The position numbers were made by a program, and so were the translations under genes. DNA of 61,820 nucleotides from Palleniella intestinalis (GTDB lineage: Bacteria > Bacteroidota > Bacteroidia > Bacteroidales > Bacteroidaceae): contig NZ_JABKKG010000013.1 of NCBI RefSeq assembly GCF_013166595.1, positions 1-61,820 of the forward strand, written 5' to 3'. How positions within the stretch are numbered: position 1 is the first letter of the stretch; each line of letters begins with the position of its first letter. The notes under the pieces are model-generated. The model saw only the letters and a list, made by a program, of their open reading frames with translations, did no database searches and had not been told where the DNA came from. Shown here one piece after another: positions 42,992-52,271 of this stretch.

Positions 42992-43615
42992 TCAGATATA
43001 TTTATTCAGTTCCTTTACTAGCAAGTGGACGGTAGTAGAAGATTCTTCCAGAGCCGGATTACCATGTGAAACATCAGAAAGAACAGCTTCGGCGTTTCTT
43101 ATAGCTTGCGACTGTAAATGGAACAATCTGTTGTACATTACAGTGCCGAACCCTTCTGACTTAGAATAAGGTATACCTATGAGTTTTGTTAGCATATCGG
43201 CATAGTTATTTCGATGTAAAGCACCTTTATACAGGTTGAAGTGCAACAGAAACCAATATTCAAACGCCTGATTGCTGTAAGCTACTTGAAAACCGTTCTT
43301 GTGAGCCAATGTTATGGCTTGGTTGAAATCTTTTGCCGGAAAATCATCTTTGTCGAAAACGACCCAACATTGGTCGTATTTCCGCTTTCTCCTTTGGTCG
43401 GCCTCTCGAATACTGATGGCTTTATTCACAAGGCTTGTGGTGTTCATGGCTTGCCCCACAGCTTTTACGGTTGCAGTAGTCATACGGAAGGCTTTGAAAT
43501 AGTCAGGTTCTGTACGAACTCCCTCACAGACAATAAGAAATGACTGTTTAATATTTCTTGTACTTTGGCGACGTGTGAGGTCACTGGTACGATGGTTTCT
43601 CTTTGTCATAATCAA
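42992..43615 (-). CDS. rloB: RloB-like protein
   Basis: A 207-residue protein of the RloB family, which has a TOPRIM-like layout: SFLIVCEGVRTEPDYFKAF near 26-44 with the conserved Glu, CWVVFDKDDFPAKDF near 96-110 with the acidic cluster, and AYSNQAFEYWFLLHF near 127-141. RloB occurs with the ATPase RloA, often near restriction genes, and the pair is taken to be a phage-defence module. Its start overlaps the rloA stop by 4 bp. Confidence 0.82.
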   Translation of the reverse strand: MIMTKRNHRTSDLTRRQSTRNIKQSFLIVCEGVRTEPDYFKAFRMTTATVKAVGQAMNTTSLVNKAISIREADQRRKRKYDQCWVVFDKDDFPAKDFNQAITLAHKNGFQVAYSNQAFEYWFLLHFNLYKGALHRNNYADMLTKLIGIPYSKSEGFGTVMYNRLFHLQSQAIRNAEAVLSDVSHGNPALEESSTTVHLLVKELNKYI

Positions 43616-44826
43616 TTCTCCTTCTGAAAAATGGTTTCCATATCACCAATGATGGGGGTTGCCCCATACTTGCCTTGCAGATAGTCTTTCTCAAAAGGCG
43701 AACTACCACGCACCTTGTATTCTGCCAGCGAGTAAGCCTCTGTCGCGCCGAAGCTATCCTTTTGAGTGAACCAAATCTGATCACGCCTGAATAAACCTGC
43801 ACTAAGCAGGAATGTATCGTGGGTGGTAAATAATAGTTGCGCTCCCTTGGGATTGGTTTTTGCGGAATTGAATAGAGATACAATCTTACGCACCAAAAGC
43901 GGATGAAGTTTGGAGTCAAGTTCGTCAATCACCAACCGCTTTCCATTATCCAATGCGTCAATGATAGGATATGCCAATGAAAAATACTTTATCGTACCTT
44001 CAGATTCATTGCCATTGAAAGAAAAAGACACATTGTTTGTCTCCCTGCCATCGTCATCGAACTGACGGTGATTGCTTACTATGCGGTTGTCTATCTTACT
44101 GATACTTTCGATACCTAAATCTGCATATTTGGCAAAATTCGTTATGCGAAATCGCAAATTCTCATTGTCAAGGTGTTTTATAGCTTGTTTCCACAATTTT
44201 TCATCTTCACTGCAAAATAGTATTTGGGTATCACCGAGCCATTGGAGAATGCTAACCGATGTTGTCTCATTGAACTGGGCAGCAGTGGAGAGCAGCAGCG
44301 CATTACCACGCACCATTCTTTTATTGATGAGTTCCTGCAACAGTGCTCTTTTGGGATGTACTGTGGTTGTGTCTTCCTCCCGATAGAATATCTCTATTTC
44401 TTTAGACCTTTTTTTATTAGCCCTTTGGTAAAGCCATTCCGCCCTGACTGTTTTATTATCTACCTCAAAACCATATCGGTAAATATATTCACCGGTTGTG
44501 AATGTGGCTTCCATTGTTGTAGGATTATTTATCGTGGTCGCATTTAGACGGAAAGTTTCCACATCAATAGCCTCTCCTGCTTGACTATTCTTGAACGAAT
44601 CCATGATAAATCGTTTGTAAAAAGCTATGGCCTTTAGTACATTTGTTTTCCCTGAAGCATTAGCTCCATAGATTACCGCGCTTCGCACAAGCGACACACC
44701 TGTATCGGAAACAGGTATCATGTCGTTGGGGTCAGGCAGGGATTCCTTAAGCGTGGTGCCCACAAAAGAAATTTTCAAGTCCTCTTTTATGGACAAATAG
44801 TTGTTTATATAAAATTCTAAAATCAT
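43612..44826 (-). CDS. rloA: RloA-like AAA/ABC-type ATPase
   Basis: A 404-residue ATPase with an SMC/ABC-type head: Walker A GANASGKT at 54-61, a middle domain with LLQELINKRMVRGNALLL, a signature-like region near 280, Walker B RLVIDELDSKLHP near 300 and TTHD switch His near 340. Such ATPases pair with a TOPRIM-type effector (RloB here; compare PARIS and OLD systems) and are thought to sense phage components. Cargo between ICE genes with its own promoter and terminator. Confidence 0.85.
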   Translation of the reverse strand: MILEFYINNYLSIKEDLKISFVGTTLKESLPDPNDMIPVSDTGVSLVRSAVIYGANASGKTNVLKAIAFYKRFIMDSFKNSQAGEAIDVETFRLNATTINNPTTMEATFTTGEYIYRYGFEVDNKTVRAEWLYQRANKKRSKEIEIFYREEDTTTVHPKRALLQELINKRMVRGNALLLSTAAQFNETTSVSILQWLGDTQILFCSEDEKLWKQAIKHLDNENLRFRITNFAKYADLGIESISKIDNRIVSNHRQFDDDGRETNNVSFSFNGNESEGTIKYFSLAYPIIDALDNGKRLVIDELDSKLHPLLVRKIVSLFNSAKTNPKGAQLLFTTHDTFLLSAGLFRRDQIWFTQKDSFGATEAYSLAEYKVRGSSPFEKDYLQGKYGATPIIGDMETIFQKEN

Positions 44827-44857
44827 GCGCTTAACTCCGTTATTTGTTATTATTTTG

Positions 44858-44865
44858 CAAATATA
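44858..44865 (-). promoter_or_regulatory. Likely -7 box for rloAB
   Basis: TATATTTG on the minus strand (complement CAAATATA) fits TAnnTTTG, 31 bp before the rloA start codon. The -33 element is not clear. Confidence 0.4.
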
Positions 44866-44949
44866 GTAGTTTCCTCTCGAAAAAGAGAAAGAAAACTGCG
44901 ATAAATGTGTTGTTGTGCACTAAAACTGATATATAACAACCCGGCAATA

Positions 44950-47900
44950 TTAAAATGGCAACTCTTCCAACACCGGATTATTTGTTAAGGTGCTATCTTT
45001 GCCATTCATATCTTCCATCATATCCATAGCGTCCGACACCACCTCTGTTTCTAGCTCCAACCCAAACGCATCTTTCAGTTGTAGATAGTCAAAGCATAGA
45101 GCCTTGGGACGGTTCACCTTGATTCGCTTCACTTGCTCGCCGTTAATCATTTCAAACAAGTAGTCAGGAGTTCCGTTGGGTGTAAGTATAACGAAACGGT
45201 CTTGTTTTAGTCCCAAGTACGAACTATGGGATTTCAAATAAGACATGATGGTGGACCAATTCGAGCGGTTGGCGGTGGCGTTCATGTTCCGGCTGTTGAA
45301 CAGCGAAGCCACTGCCGCCATATTCAGGTACAGGATGGGACGGGCTTCCCTAAACTCTATATCCTCCTTGACCGAGATAGGACGGAAGGATTTCTGGTAC
45401 TTGATACGGTAATGCGCACGGTCTATACATTTCCCTGAAGTCTGGAAGCCCTGAAGCATATTCCAGAAGTCGGCGACCTCCGAACTTTCCTGTGCCAGCT
45501 CGTTCTGATTGCGCATACCCCTGACGGCTGTATCAAACAGCCCGGTGTAGTTGAATGGTACTTCGATGACGGTTTCCAATGTCCTGAACGTAGCCAACGG
45601 TATCACCCAGTTTCCAAAAATACGGTCGTGGATGGTATCGTTTTCCAATTTGGACGCCAATTCGCGCTTGGTAATGGAATAGATTTCTGAGAAATTCTTT
45701 TCAAACAGTTCCCGATGACGGAGCAATTCCACTGTCAGGTGGGTCAGCCCCATGTTGCATACAGACACCAAATCTTCATAATGCCTCTTTTCCTGTTGGC
45801 TGAATGAGGTCTTAGTGAACGCCAGAAAGATGACACGGGTATAGAGGGCCATATCCTGTGTAGGTTTATCTTGCCCACACAGCGCAACACCGGTGGTCAC
45901 GATGGTCTGTGCCGCCATACCGTCCGTGTTCGTATTCTTCTTGGTCTGACCGCCACCGCCCCAAAGTCCTTTTAGGTAAGCAATCTTTCTGATGTCGAGG
46001 TCGTTCTTGTATTCGTCCAATACCACCAATGTATTGACTGCCTGCGATACGCGGTCGTTCATTGCAGGGATGGATGTCACTCCCAGGTTGGGCGGATCCA
46101 CACCATGCAGGAAGAATGATTGTAGCGAAGTGGCCAACGTGGTCTTACCCGTTCCCTTTTCACCGAAGAGGTTCAGGATTGGGAAATGTCTGGTACGCTT
46201 GAACACTATATTTCGGAACAGAGTAGACAAGAGATAGCAGAAGGCAATGCTTGCATTCTCACCAAACACCTCCATAAGCTTTGATGCAAAGTCGTATAAC
46301 TTCACACCGCTACGGTTCTCGTGTACCATCAACCGCTCGAATTGGAATATCTCCTGATTGTGGATGTAAATCTTGGAGGTAGCCGGAATATAGAAAGCCT
46401 TATCGTTGATGCCACGGACGATACCCAGCTCATCAACATTCTTGAATACACCATCGTTAGTCAAAATGCCGTTGCCAAAGGCAAAGAAGTCCTCGTTGGC
46501 GTTCCAGCCCAATTTGCGGATGCGCTCTGCCGTATCGGTCTTGGAGTATAGATATTCCTTGACACGGTTGAGCTTGTCTATTTTGGCGAGCCAAACATAA
46601 TTACCCAATGAACCTACCTTTTGTTGAAAGTTGCTTAGTGAACACAACTCAGACTCTTTCAACTCAATAACCCTACATACGTTATGCGTATTCCGTAGCC
46701 GAAATATACGAGTACCATTGCTTTCATCTTCAATGTGGAATAGAGGTTCCATAATGAAATTGGAAATTCTGGACGGGTCTTCATCTTCCTCCCCGGTAGA
46801 ATAGTAACAATTCTCCCGGATGAACAGCCCGAACTGGCGCAACAGTTCCGCTTCACGTTGCAGGTCACTCATGGAGGAAATTTTGTCATTTCTCTTTTTC
46901 GCTTCTCCACGGGCTTGTGCCACAGCGTCACGCCATAGCTTTACCTTGCCGTGCAGTTTGGCCAGTTGCTCGATACATTGGTCGAATACCAACTGGTCTT
47001 TTACATAGCGCAACAGGTCAGCGATTTCAGCCACGCATTTACGTTCTTCCACCAATGAACCGGCAACAAGGAAACGCTTTTGAGCGAGCCAGACGATGAA
47101 ATGCTTCTCTTTGAGCGAGGTGTAATCTTCTTTGCAATGAATAAAGCTGTCAGCATCATTCTTCTGTTGCTTTTCATCGTCACCAACAACCGAAGCGAAG
47201 GGCAATTCCCTGACAGTCGCATAAAATCCCTTTTTGATGGCGGCAGCTCCGTTTGTCATGACCGCCTCAAAGCCAGGCCCGAAACTCTTTCCGTCCGCCA
47301 CATCGGAATCCGGGATGAAGCACAAGGACGATGTATGTGGTTTTAACAGGTCGAACTGGTTTTCACTCCAAGCAGTGCCGAGTGCGGCCACCGTATTGTC
47401 AAAACCTACTAACTGCATCCGAAGCACATCGGGCGCACCTTCCACAATGATATAATAGTCCGAATTACGTTGTCGAAATGCCCTGTCAATACCGAACAAT
47501 GTTTCCCCTTTGGAGTAGATACAACTGGTTGCCGAGTTGATATATTTCGGGGCTTTTGGATTGTCACCAATGTAACGGGCGGTATAGGCGATGATGCGTC
47601 CCCACCTGTTCCGGATCGGAATCATGACACGCTGACGAAACATCGGATAGGCACAACCGTCTTCACCACGCTTGAACAGTCCCAGCTCGAACAGGGCTTC
47701 CTCGTTGAGCGACTTCCTGCGGCAATATTCTATGAAATCGCTCCCGTTTTTTGGCGCATAACCGATGCCGGACACGGAACAGAACTCTTCCGTCCACCTG
47801 CCATAAGCGTAATCACGGGCAGCTTGGCATTCACTGCTCATGTTCGTCCTCAGATTCTCTAGAAAATATTCCTGCACATGCTCCAGCGCAATGAACAAGG

Positions 47901-48237
47901 ATTCCTTGTGTCTTGCTTCGGCAATCTGCTCTTCGGAACGCTCTTCATCAACATATTCTATTGGGATGTTGTGATTCTTGGCAATGAATCGAACCGCTTC
48001 CCAAAAGGGCAGATTCTCTTTCTCCATTATAAAGGATATGGAATCACCGCCACGGTTGCAACTGAAACAGTGGAATAGGTTCTTTTGGGGTGATACGGAG
48101 AATGAGCCTGTCCGCTCCGAATGGAAAGGGCAGACACCCATTAATGCAGCTCCCTTTCTTGAAAGCTGCACGTATGGTTTGAGAACTTCCTCGATGGGAA
48201 GGTTTTTTACTTTGTTTAGAGTAGATTCATTAATCAT
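44950..48237 (-). CDS. DnaG-like primase fused to AAA helicase-like domain
   Basis: A 1095-residue replication protein. N-terminal CHC2 zinc finger with C36, H39, C57 and C60; a DnaG-like core (about 160-350) with the TOPRIM motif YYIIVEGAPDVLRM and a FIPDSDVADG acidic segment; then a C-terminal ATPase with LNLFGEKGTGKTTLA near 690 and LVVLDEYKND near 735, in a DUF927-like context. It likely primes and unwinds DNA to copy the transferred strand or replicate the excised element. It overlaps the HTH gene upstream by 4 bp. Confidence 0.85.
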   Translation of the reverse strand: MINESTLNKVKNLPIEEVLKPYVQLSRKGAALMGVCPFHSERTGSFSVSPQKNLFHCFSCNRGGDSISFIMEKENLPFWEAVRFIAKNHNIPIEYVDEERSEEQIAEARHKESLFIALEHVQEYFLENLRTNMSSECQAARDYAYGRWTEEFCSVSGIGYAPKNGSDFIEYCRRKSLNEEALFELGLFKRGEDGCAYPMFRQRVMIPIRNRWGRIIAYTARYIGDNPKAPKYINSATSCIYSKGETLFGIDRAFRQRNSDYYIIVEGAPDVLRMQLVGFDNTVAALGTAWSENQFDLLKPHTSSLCFIPDSDVADGKSFGPGFEAVMTNGAAAIKKGFYATVRELPFASVVGDDEKQQKNDADSFIHCKEDYTSLKEKHFIVWLAQKRFLVAGSLVEERKCVAEIADLLRYVKDQLVFDQCIEQLAKLHGKVKLWRDAVAQARGEAKKRNDKISSMSDLQREAELLRQFGLFIRENCYYSTGEEDEDPSRISNFIMEPLFHIEDESNGTRIFRLRNTHNVCRVIELKESELCSLSNFQQKVGSLGNYVWLAKIDKLNRVKEYLYSKTDTAERIRKLGWNANEDFFAFGNGILTNDGVFKNVDELGIVRGINDKAFYIPATSKIYIHNQEIFQFERLMVHENRSGVKLYDFASKLMEVFGENASIAFCYLLSTLFRNIVFKRTRHFPILNLFGEKGTGKTTLATSLQSFFLHGVDPPNLGVTSIPAMNDRVSQAVNTLVVLDEYKNDLDIRKIAYLKGLWGGGGQTKKNTNTDGMAAQTIVTTGVALCGQDKPTQDMALYTRVIFLAFTKTSFSQQEKRHYEDLVSVCNMGLTHLTVELLRHRELFEKNFSEIYSITKRELASKLENDTIHDRIFGNWVIPLATFRTLETVIEVPFNYTGLFDTAVRGMRNQNELAQESSEVADFWNMLQGFQTSGKCIDRAHYRIKYQKSFRPISVKEDIEFREARPILYLNMAAVASLFNSRNMNATANRSNWSTIMSYLKSHSSYLGLKQDRFVILTPNGTPDYLFEMINGEQVKRIKVNRPKALCFDYLQLKDAFGLELETEVVSDAMDMMEDMNGKDSTLTNNPVLEELPF

Positions 48238-48437
48238 AGAGCGGTCAGGATGTGCCAGCAGTCAATGATTGACTGCCCGGAGTATTTTGGACGACAGACA
48301 TTATCCGGATTAATCGGCTTGATATAACCGCACCTTTTGTATTTACGGAGTGTCTTGTGACTAATGCCCAGCTCCATACAGGCTTGCTTGACTGAGTAGA
48401 CTCCATTAGGGTCGCACTTAGGCTTTATTTCTTTCAT
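48234..48437 (-). CDS. Small helix-turn-helix protein
   Basis: A 67-residue MerR/excisionase-like protein (GVYSVKQACMELGISHKTLRKYKRCGYIKP). The Met at 48437 is preferred; a start at 48509 would add 24 unlike residues. It is translationally coupled to the primase-helicase gene (4-bp overlap), so may regulate its expression or help load it. Confidence 0.72.
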   Translation of the reverse strand: MKEIKPKCDPNGVYSVKQACMELGISHKTLRKYKRCGYIKPINPDNVCRPKYSGQSIIDCWHILTAL

Positions 48438-48612
48438 TGAACATTTTTTGTTATGGCTGTATTGGTTTGATGCGAATCCAATACGAACCGAAATTATACT
48501 ATTTGCCACCCTAGTGAAAGAATCGTTGCTATGATTACAGTATGGGAATGTCTATATCCATATTATAAGCATAATAATGTTTGTTTCTTTGGTGTATCGT
48601 TATGTTTACATT

Positions 48613-48897
48613 CTACTTACACTTGCTGTTTTTCAGATAATCCTGAGAAATGCGTTGCAGAAGTCTGAGGTCGGCAGTACGGTATTCCACTTTTCCCGGC
48701 CTTTTGTATGTCTTCACTTTTCCCTGCTTTCTCCAGCGTTCCACATTCCTGCGACCGAATATTTCAAATGCCTTTCGTTGGCTGATGAACTCCGGATCGT
48801 TGCTGTCGGATTTTAGTAGCTTGACAATACGGGCAGATAGGTCGTTAATAAATGTGTCATAGGGAATAAGACGGTCGATAAATTGAATAAACTCCAT
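48613..48897 (-). CDS. Helix-turn-helix protein, paralogue of the 51911 gene
   Basis: A 94-residue protein: an N-terminal helical part (FIDRLIPYDTFINDLSARIVKLL) and a C-terminal DNA-binding half (ISQRKAFEIFGRRNVERWRKQGKVKTYKRPGKVEYRTADL). The whole layout matches the protein at 51911-52192 in the second element, so the two mobile units share this regulator family (excisionase-like). Confidence 0.75.
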   Translation of the reverse strand: MEFIQFIDRLIPYDTFINDLSARIVKLLKSDSNDPEFISQRKAFEIFGRRNVERWRKQGKVKTYKRPGKVEYRTADLRLLQRISQDYLKNSKCK

Positions 48898-48915
48898 ATT
48901 GCATATGTTGTTTAT

Positions 48916-49107
48916 TCAAGAGATTCTTGAAACTGTAATCGTCTGATTCTCGCGGTTGGTTTTCGTCTTGAATCTGCGATTAAAAATTGCTCCAAGTTCA
49001 GATGCTTGGGTACGGACGCTTTTCAAGCGCGAAATGGGAAACACGATAGCATCGCCGACTTCGAGGGCAACGAGCGCAGGACGGATTTTTTCTAAGTTTT
49101 CTACCAT
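48916..49107 (-). CDS. Small basic protein of unknown function
   Basis: A 63-residue protein (MVENLEKIRPALVALEVGDAIVFPISRLKSVRTQASELG...) with a basic C-terminus, not recognised beyond general similarity in style to small phage or ICE DNA-binding proteins. It is divergent from the XRE gene at 49253 across two well-spaced promoter boxes. Confidence 0.6.
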   Translation of the reverse strand: MVENLEKIRPALVALEVGDAIVFPISRLKSVRTQASELGAIFNRRFKTKTNRENQTITVSRIS

Positions 49108-49111
49108 AATA

Positions 49112-49143
49112 TTTGTTTGTTTAATATTTAATGTTTAACTTTG
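49112..49143 (+). promoter_or_regulatory. Bacteroidales-type promoter for the 49253 gene
   Basis: TTTG at 49112-49115 and TAACTTTG at 49136-49143, separated by 20 bp, match the TTTG-N19-21-TAnnTTTG consensus. The leader would be about 100 nt. Confidence 0.55.
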
Positions 49144-49171
49144 TACTCGAAAGTATAATTTATAACACCTG

Positions 49172-49203
49172 CAAAATAACATAAAATAGTTTAGACTACC
49201 AAA
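49172..49203 (-). promoter_or_regulatory. Bacteroidales-type promoter for the 49107-44950 genes
   Basis: On the minus strand TTTG (complement 49200-49203), 20 bp, then TTATTTTG (complement 49172-49179). One base departs from TAnnTTTG. It would drive the small HTH genes and perhaps the primase-helicase. Confidence 0.45.
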
Positions 49204-49252
49204 TATTTGTTTGAAGATTTCTATTTAATCTTCAATAATTAATGATTTACCT

Positions 49253-49705
49253 ATGGAAATAGATGTAAAACCAGTACATATAGGTCACGAAATTGACAGA
49301 CGCCGTATCGAGCTTGGACTTAGCAAGTCAGAGTTCGGACGCCAGATTGGTGTTCCACAGCAGCATGTCAATCGTATTCTTGAACGCGAGACTATGGAAA
49401 CCAACAAGCTCTTGAAGGTGTGTCAGGTCTTGGACTTTAATTTCTTTGCCCTGTTCTGTTCAATGTCGCATAAAATCTCCGCATACCTTGCGGCTGTTAC
49501 CCTAAACGGTAATGCGAATAATAACATTGGAGATAGCGAATTGGCAACACAGCTTTCCAAAGAACAGGCTACCACCGATTCTCTAAAGGCAACCATCAGT
49601 TTGTTAAGGGAACATATTGATAGTTTGAATACGCAGATAAATCGACTTGACTCCAACTTGAAGGACAAGGACGTTATTATAGAACTTTTAAAAGAAAGGA
49701 AATAG
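49253..49705 (+). CDS. XRE-type regulator with coiled-coil tail
   Basis: A 150-residue protein: XRE helix-turn-helix at about 10-62 (LGLSKSEFGRQIGVPQQHVNRILERETMETNKLLKVCQVL) and a C-terminal coiled coil at about 100-150 (LSKEQATTDSLKATISLLREHIDSLNTQINRL...). It is divergent from the small-gene/primase block and probably represses it, oligomerising through the coiled coil. Confidence 0.8.
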   Translation: MEIDVKPVHIGHEIDRRRIELGLSKSEFGRQIGVPQQHVNRILERETMETNKLLKVCQVLDFNFFALFCSMSHKISAYLAAVTLNGNANNNIGDSELATQLSKEQATTDSLKATISLLREHIDSLNTQINRLDSNLKDKDVIIELLKERK

Positions 49706-49917
49706 ACTTATGTAACATCAAGAATGCTGTGGCCATAAGATGGTTTTCATTATAGTAAAGCCCTTACATCTGTGCCGACACGGTAGTTTCTGACTATAAA
49801 AATAATAATGTTGTCATAGCCTCGCAGCCATAATACAAGAGGTCTAAGGTTCTTATTTATATGTATTGTGCTTATTTGTTTTCTATATCAATGTAAACAG
49901 CTAAATATCAATACTGT

Positions 49918-50066
49918 ATTAAAGCGGCCCAAGCTGCAATCGAGTAAGAATCCCTCTGTATTTATACTGATCACACATTCTGTTTTTACTTTGTTTTCCC
50001 CAAGAAGTATAAAAACATGAAAATCAGTAAAGCATTAAAGTGGCGCAGGCTGCTGTAGAGGAATAA
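49918..50066 (+). repeat. Duplicated gene tail coding IK(A/V)AQAA(I/V)E
   Basis: Two short segments 116 bp apart read ATT AAA GCG GCC CAA GCT GCA ATC GAG TAA (49918-49947) and, with mostly synonymous changes, IKVAQAAVEE-stop (50034-50066). Conservation at codon level suggests a former coding end, perhaps an attachment site in the 3' end of a gene. Apart from this and a terminator, 49706-50190 shows no gene. Confidence 0.4.
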
Positions 50067-50095
50067 AACGAAAGTGCTGAAAATTAGCATCATAA

Positions 50096-50137
50096 AAGGC
50101 AAGTATCTGGGATTCAGGTACTTGCCTTTATTTTTTT
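50096..50137 (+). terminator. Strong Rho-independent terminator
   Basis: AAAGGCAAGTA (50096-50106) and TACTTGCCTTT (50118-50128) form an 11-bp stem followed by ATTTTTTT. It insulates the second mobile unit from the XRE gene upstream. Confidence 0.85.
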
Positions 50138-50190
50138 GTGTTTATTCTGCACGTTCTCCAAGCAGACCAAGATGCCAAAAACGAGTGAAA

Positions 50191-50305
50191 TGTTTCCCAA
50201 TTTCACTTTATGTGTTTCCCAAAGCATATGAACCGGTACCTAAAAACAACGAATGTTTCCTAAAAAGTCCTCGTTGTTTCCCAAAAACAATGCTGTGTTT
50301 CCCAA
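50191..50305 (+). repeat. 21-bp-phased TGTTTCCCAA array before the integrase
   Basis: TGTTTCC(C/T)AA occurs at 50191, 50213, 50254, 50275 and 50296, with a degraded copy at 50234; start-to-start distances are 22, 21, 20, 21 and 21 bp, about two helical turns. It ends 65 bp before the recombinase gene. It may be arm-type integrase sites or iterons. One frame reads as CFPK-type peptide repeats, but this seems a by-product of the 21-bp period. Confidence 0.7.
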
Positions 50306-50370
50306 AAAATAAGGGCATTTTCAACTATAGCAATAAACGTAAATACTAATTTTCAAATAACACTTTCAAA

Positions 50371-51833
50371 ATGGCAACATTAAGAGCAATTGTAAAAACA
50401 AAGATGAGAAACGGAATGTACAAAGTGTATATCCGATTTACTCACAACAGACAGTTCTCTTACATGAGAACTTCATGGATGGTCAATGAAAAGGGACTGT
50501 CTGATGACAAAAAAGACATAATAGATCCATTTGTCATCCAACAAACCTCTATCTTGATAGAGGAATGCTATAATAAGCTAAACCAAGTAGATACTTCTAA
50601 ATGGTCTGTAAAAGAAGTCTTGGAGTTCGTATTAGAGTACGAGAAAGACATATCCTTCTCGGATTATGCAAGATTGCACATTGATAAGATGATAAAACGT
50701 GGCCAGGAACGTACCTCTCGTAACTATAAATGGGCCCTGCAGCATCTGGAAAAGTTTGCCCGAACGGACAATCTTATGTTCTCTCGTCTAACATCTGCTT
50801 TTCTTAATAGGTGGATTGAGACATTATCACAAACTACTACTCGTAGTAAAGAGCAGTATCCTGTATGCATTAGAGAGATATATAAAGCTGCTATCATGGA
50901 GTTTAATGATGAGGAGCGTGGTTTGAGCAAACTTAATAATCCATGGAGTAAAGTGAAGATTCCTCGCAGTGATGTTCCTGAGAAACGTGCTATCCCAGCA
51001 AGTAAGTTGCGTGCGTTCTTTAATGTCGTACCGGATAGAAGCCGTTTCACCAACCCGTTGATGGAGGTTGGACAGGATGTTGCATTGATTTCCTTCTGCA
51101 TGTGTGGTCTTAATGCCGTGGACATCTTTAATGCGAAGAAGGATCAGTATAATAATGGAATCTTCCACTATGAGCGACAGAAAACAAGGTCTACACGTTC
51201 AGACCGTGGTTACTTCGAAGTGCGTGTACCACCCTTTTTGAAACCAACCTTTGAGAAGTACCTCTCTAAGAAGGCAGATTCTCCATGGTGTTCAATTTTC
51301 ATGACCGATTATCAACTTCTGATTCTTTCTGCGCAAATGTAAATATTGGAATTAAACAGGTTTGGGAGAAAGTAGAACCAGGATTCAGAGCATCATTGTA
51401 TGCGTTCCGTCATAGTTGGGCAACCATAGCGCAAAATGAATGTGGCGCAACTATGAATGAGGTTGATTTCGGTCTTAACCATTCCATAAACAGAATGGCA
51501 AGAGTCTATGTCAAGATAGACTATACTCCTGTGTGGATTCTTAATGAAAAGGTTATAGATTTCGTTTTCTTTACAGATAATGAGTCCAAGCACATCGAAA
51601 AAGAGGATAAGTCTTTCGAGAGAATATCCAAATACAATAATGTTCGTGCAGAAGCATACGTTATGGGCAAAATGGTTTGTGCCATCGAAGATACCGGTTT
51701 CTCTAACGTTGATCAAATCATGGATAAATTGACGACAATGCTTCCTGAAAAAATCAGCAACACTCGTGTTCAGTTCAAGATTACTAATATTGACAAGGAT
51801 CTAACACAGATGTATCAGCGTCTTGTTAGATAG
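50371..51833 (+). pseudogene. Tyrosine recombinase (integrase), frameshifted
   Basis: Reading frame 50371-51342 gives the Arm and SAM-like domains and the start of the catalytic domain; frame 51285-51833 carries the rest (LYAFRHSWATIAQ with Arg, GLNHS with His, RVYVKIDY with the nucleophile Tyr). One base is missing around 51289: joined, the sequence would read SPW-x-FNFHDRLSTSD. The first catalytic Arg position reads CGLNAVD, as in a Bacteroidetes subgroup with a GIN-type motif. It would integrate and excise the second mobile unit; without frame correction it loses the nucleophile. Confidence 0.8.
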
Positions 51834-51850
51834 TCACTACGCTTGACAAC

Positions 51851-51899
51851 AACGAAAAAGCTCAAATATGGCATAAAGTCACATCTGAGCTTTTTCGTT
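51851..51899. terminator. Bidirectional terminator
   Basis: AACGAAAAAGCTCA (51851-51864) and TGAGCTTTTTCGTT (51886-51899) form a 14-bp stem followed by T-runs, between the convergent recombinase and HTH genes. Confidence 0.85.
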
Positions 51900-51910
51900 T
51901 TTTTATACGC

Positions 51911-52192
51911 TTACAAGAGATAGTTTTGTTGAATATTCGCAAGTTTCTGCAAATCTGTCAGCTTATATCGTTTCTTGCCAGGCGATATTCTGGAAGGCTT
52001 TAACTTGCCACTCTTTATCCATCTTTCAACATCTGCACGTTCATACATTTGGAACGCTTTTGTCTGGCTGATTTCAAGCTGGCCTTTTTCAACCTGATGA
52101 ATCCTTAAAGCAATCATTGTCGCTAGCTCGTTGACAAACTGGTCGAATGTGACAGTTTTATCAATGAAATGACATTCTGTATTTTTGTCCAT
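51911..52192 (-). CDS. Helix-turn-helix protein, excisionase-like
   Basis: A 93-residue paralogue of the 48613 protein: N-terminal helices (TFDQFVNELATMIALRI) and a DNA-binding half (ISQTKAFQMYERADVERWIKSGKLKPSRISPGKKRYKLTDL). Its promoter shares a 24-bp block and a palindrome with the promoter of the 54448 gene, so the two are probably co-regulated. Likely an excision or transcription factor of the unit. Confidence 0.75.
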   Translation of the reverse strand: MDKNTECHFIDKTVTFDQFVNELATMIALRIHQVEKGQLEISQTKAFQMYERADVERWIKSGKLKPSRISPGKKRYKLTDLQKLANIQQNYLL

Positions 52193-52226
52193 TATCTGTA
52201 TTTCTTATGATTATTGTTATTGAAAA

Positions 52227-52271
52227 GGAGGAGCTACCTCCGCACTCGAACCGATTCGAATGCAAAGGTAG
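52227..52271 (-). promoter_or_regulatory. Promoter-operator shared with 54376
   Basis: On the minus strand the block 52271-52248 begins CTACCTTTGCA, containing the -7 box TACCTTTG, then CGAATCGGTTCG, a short inverted repeat; the palindrome GGAGGTAGCTCCTCC follows (52241-52227). The block matches 54376-54399 at 22 of 24 bases. Confidence 0.6.

Noticed and set aside
50074..50349. Open frame of 91 codons with repeated CFPK-type peptides before the integrase
   Set aside because: The repetition follows directly from the 21-bp DNA period, there is a strong terminator at its start, and nothing else supports translation. I treat it as a DNA repeat array.
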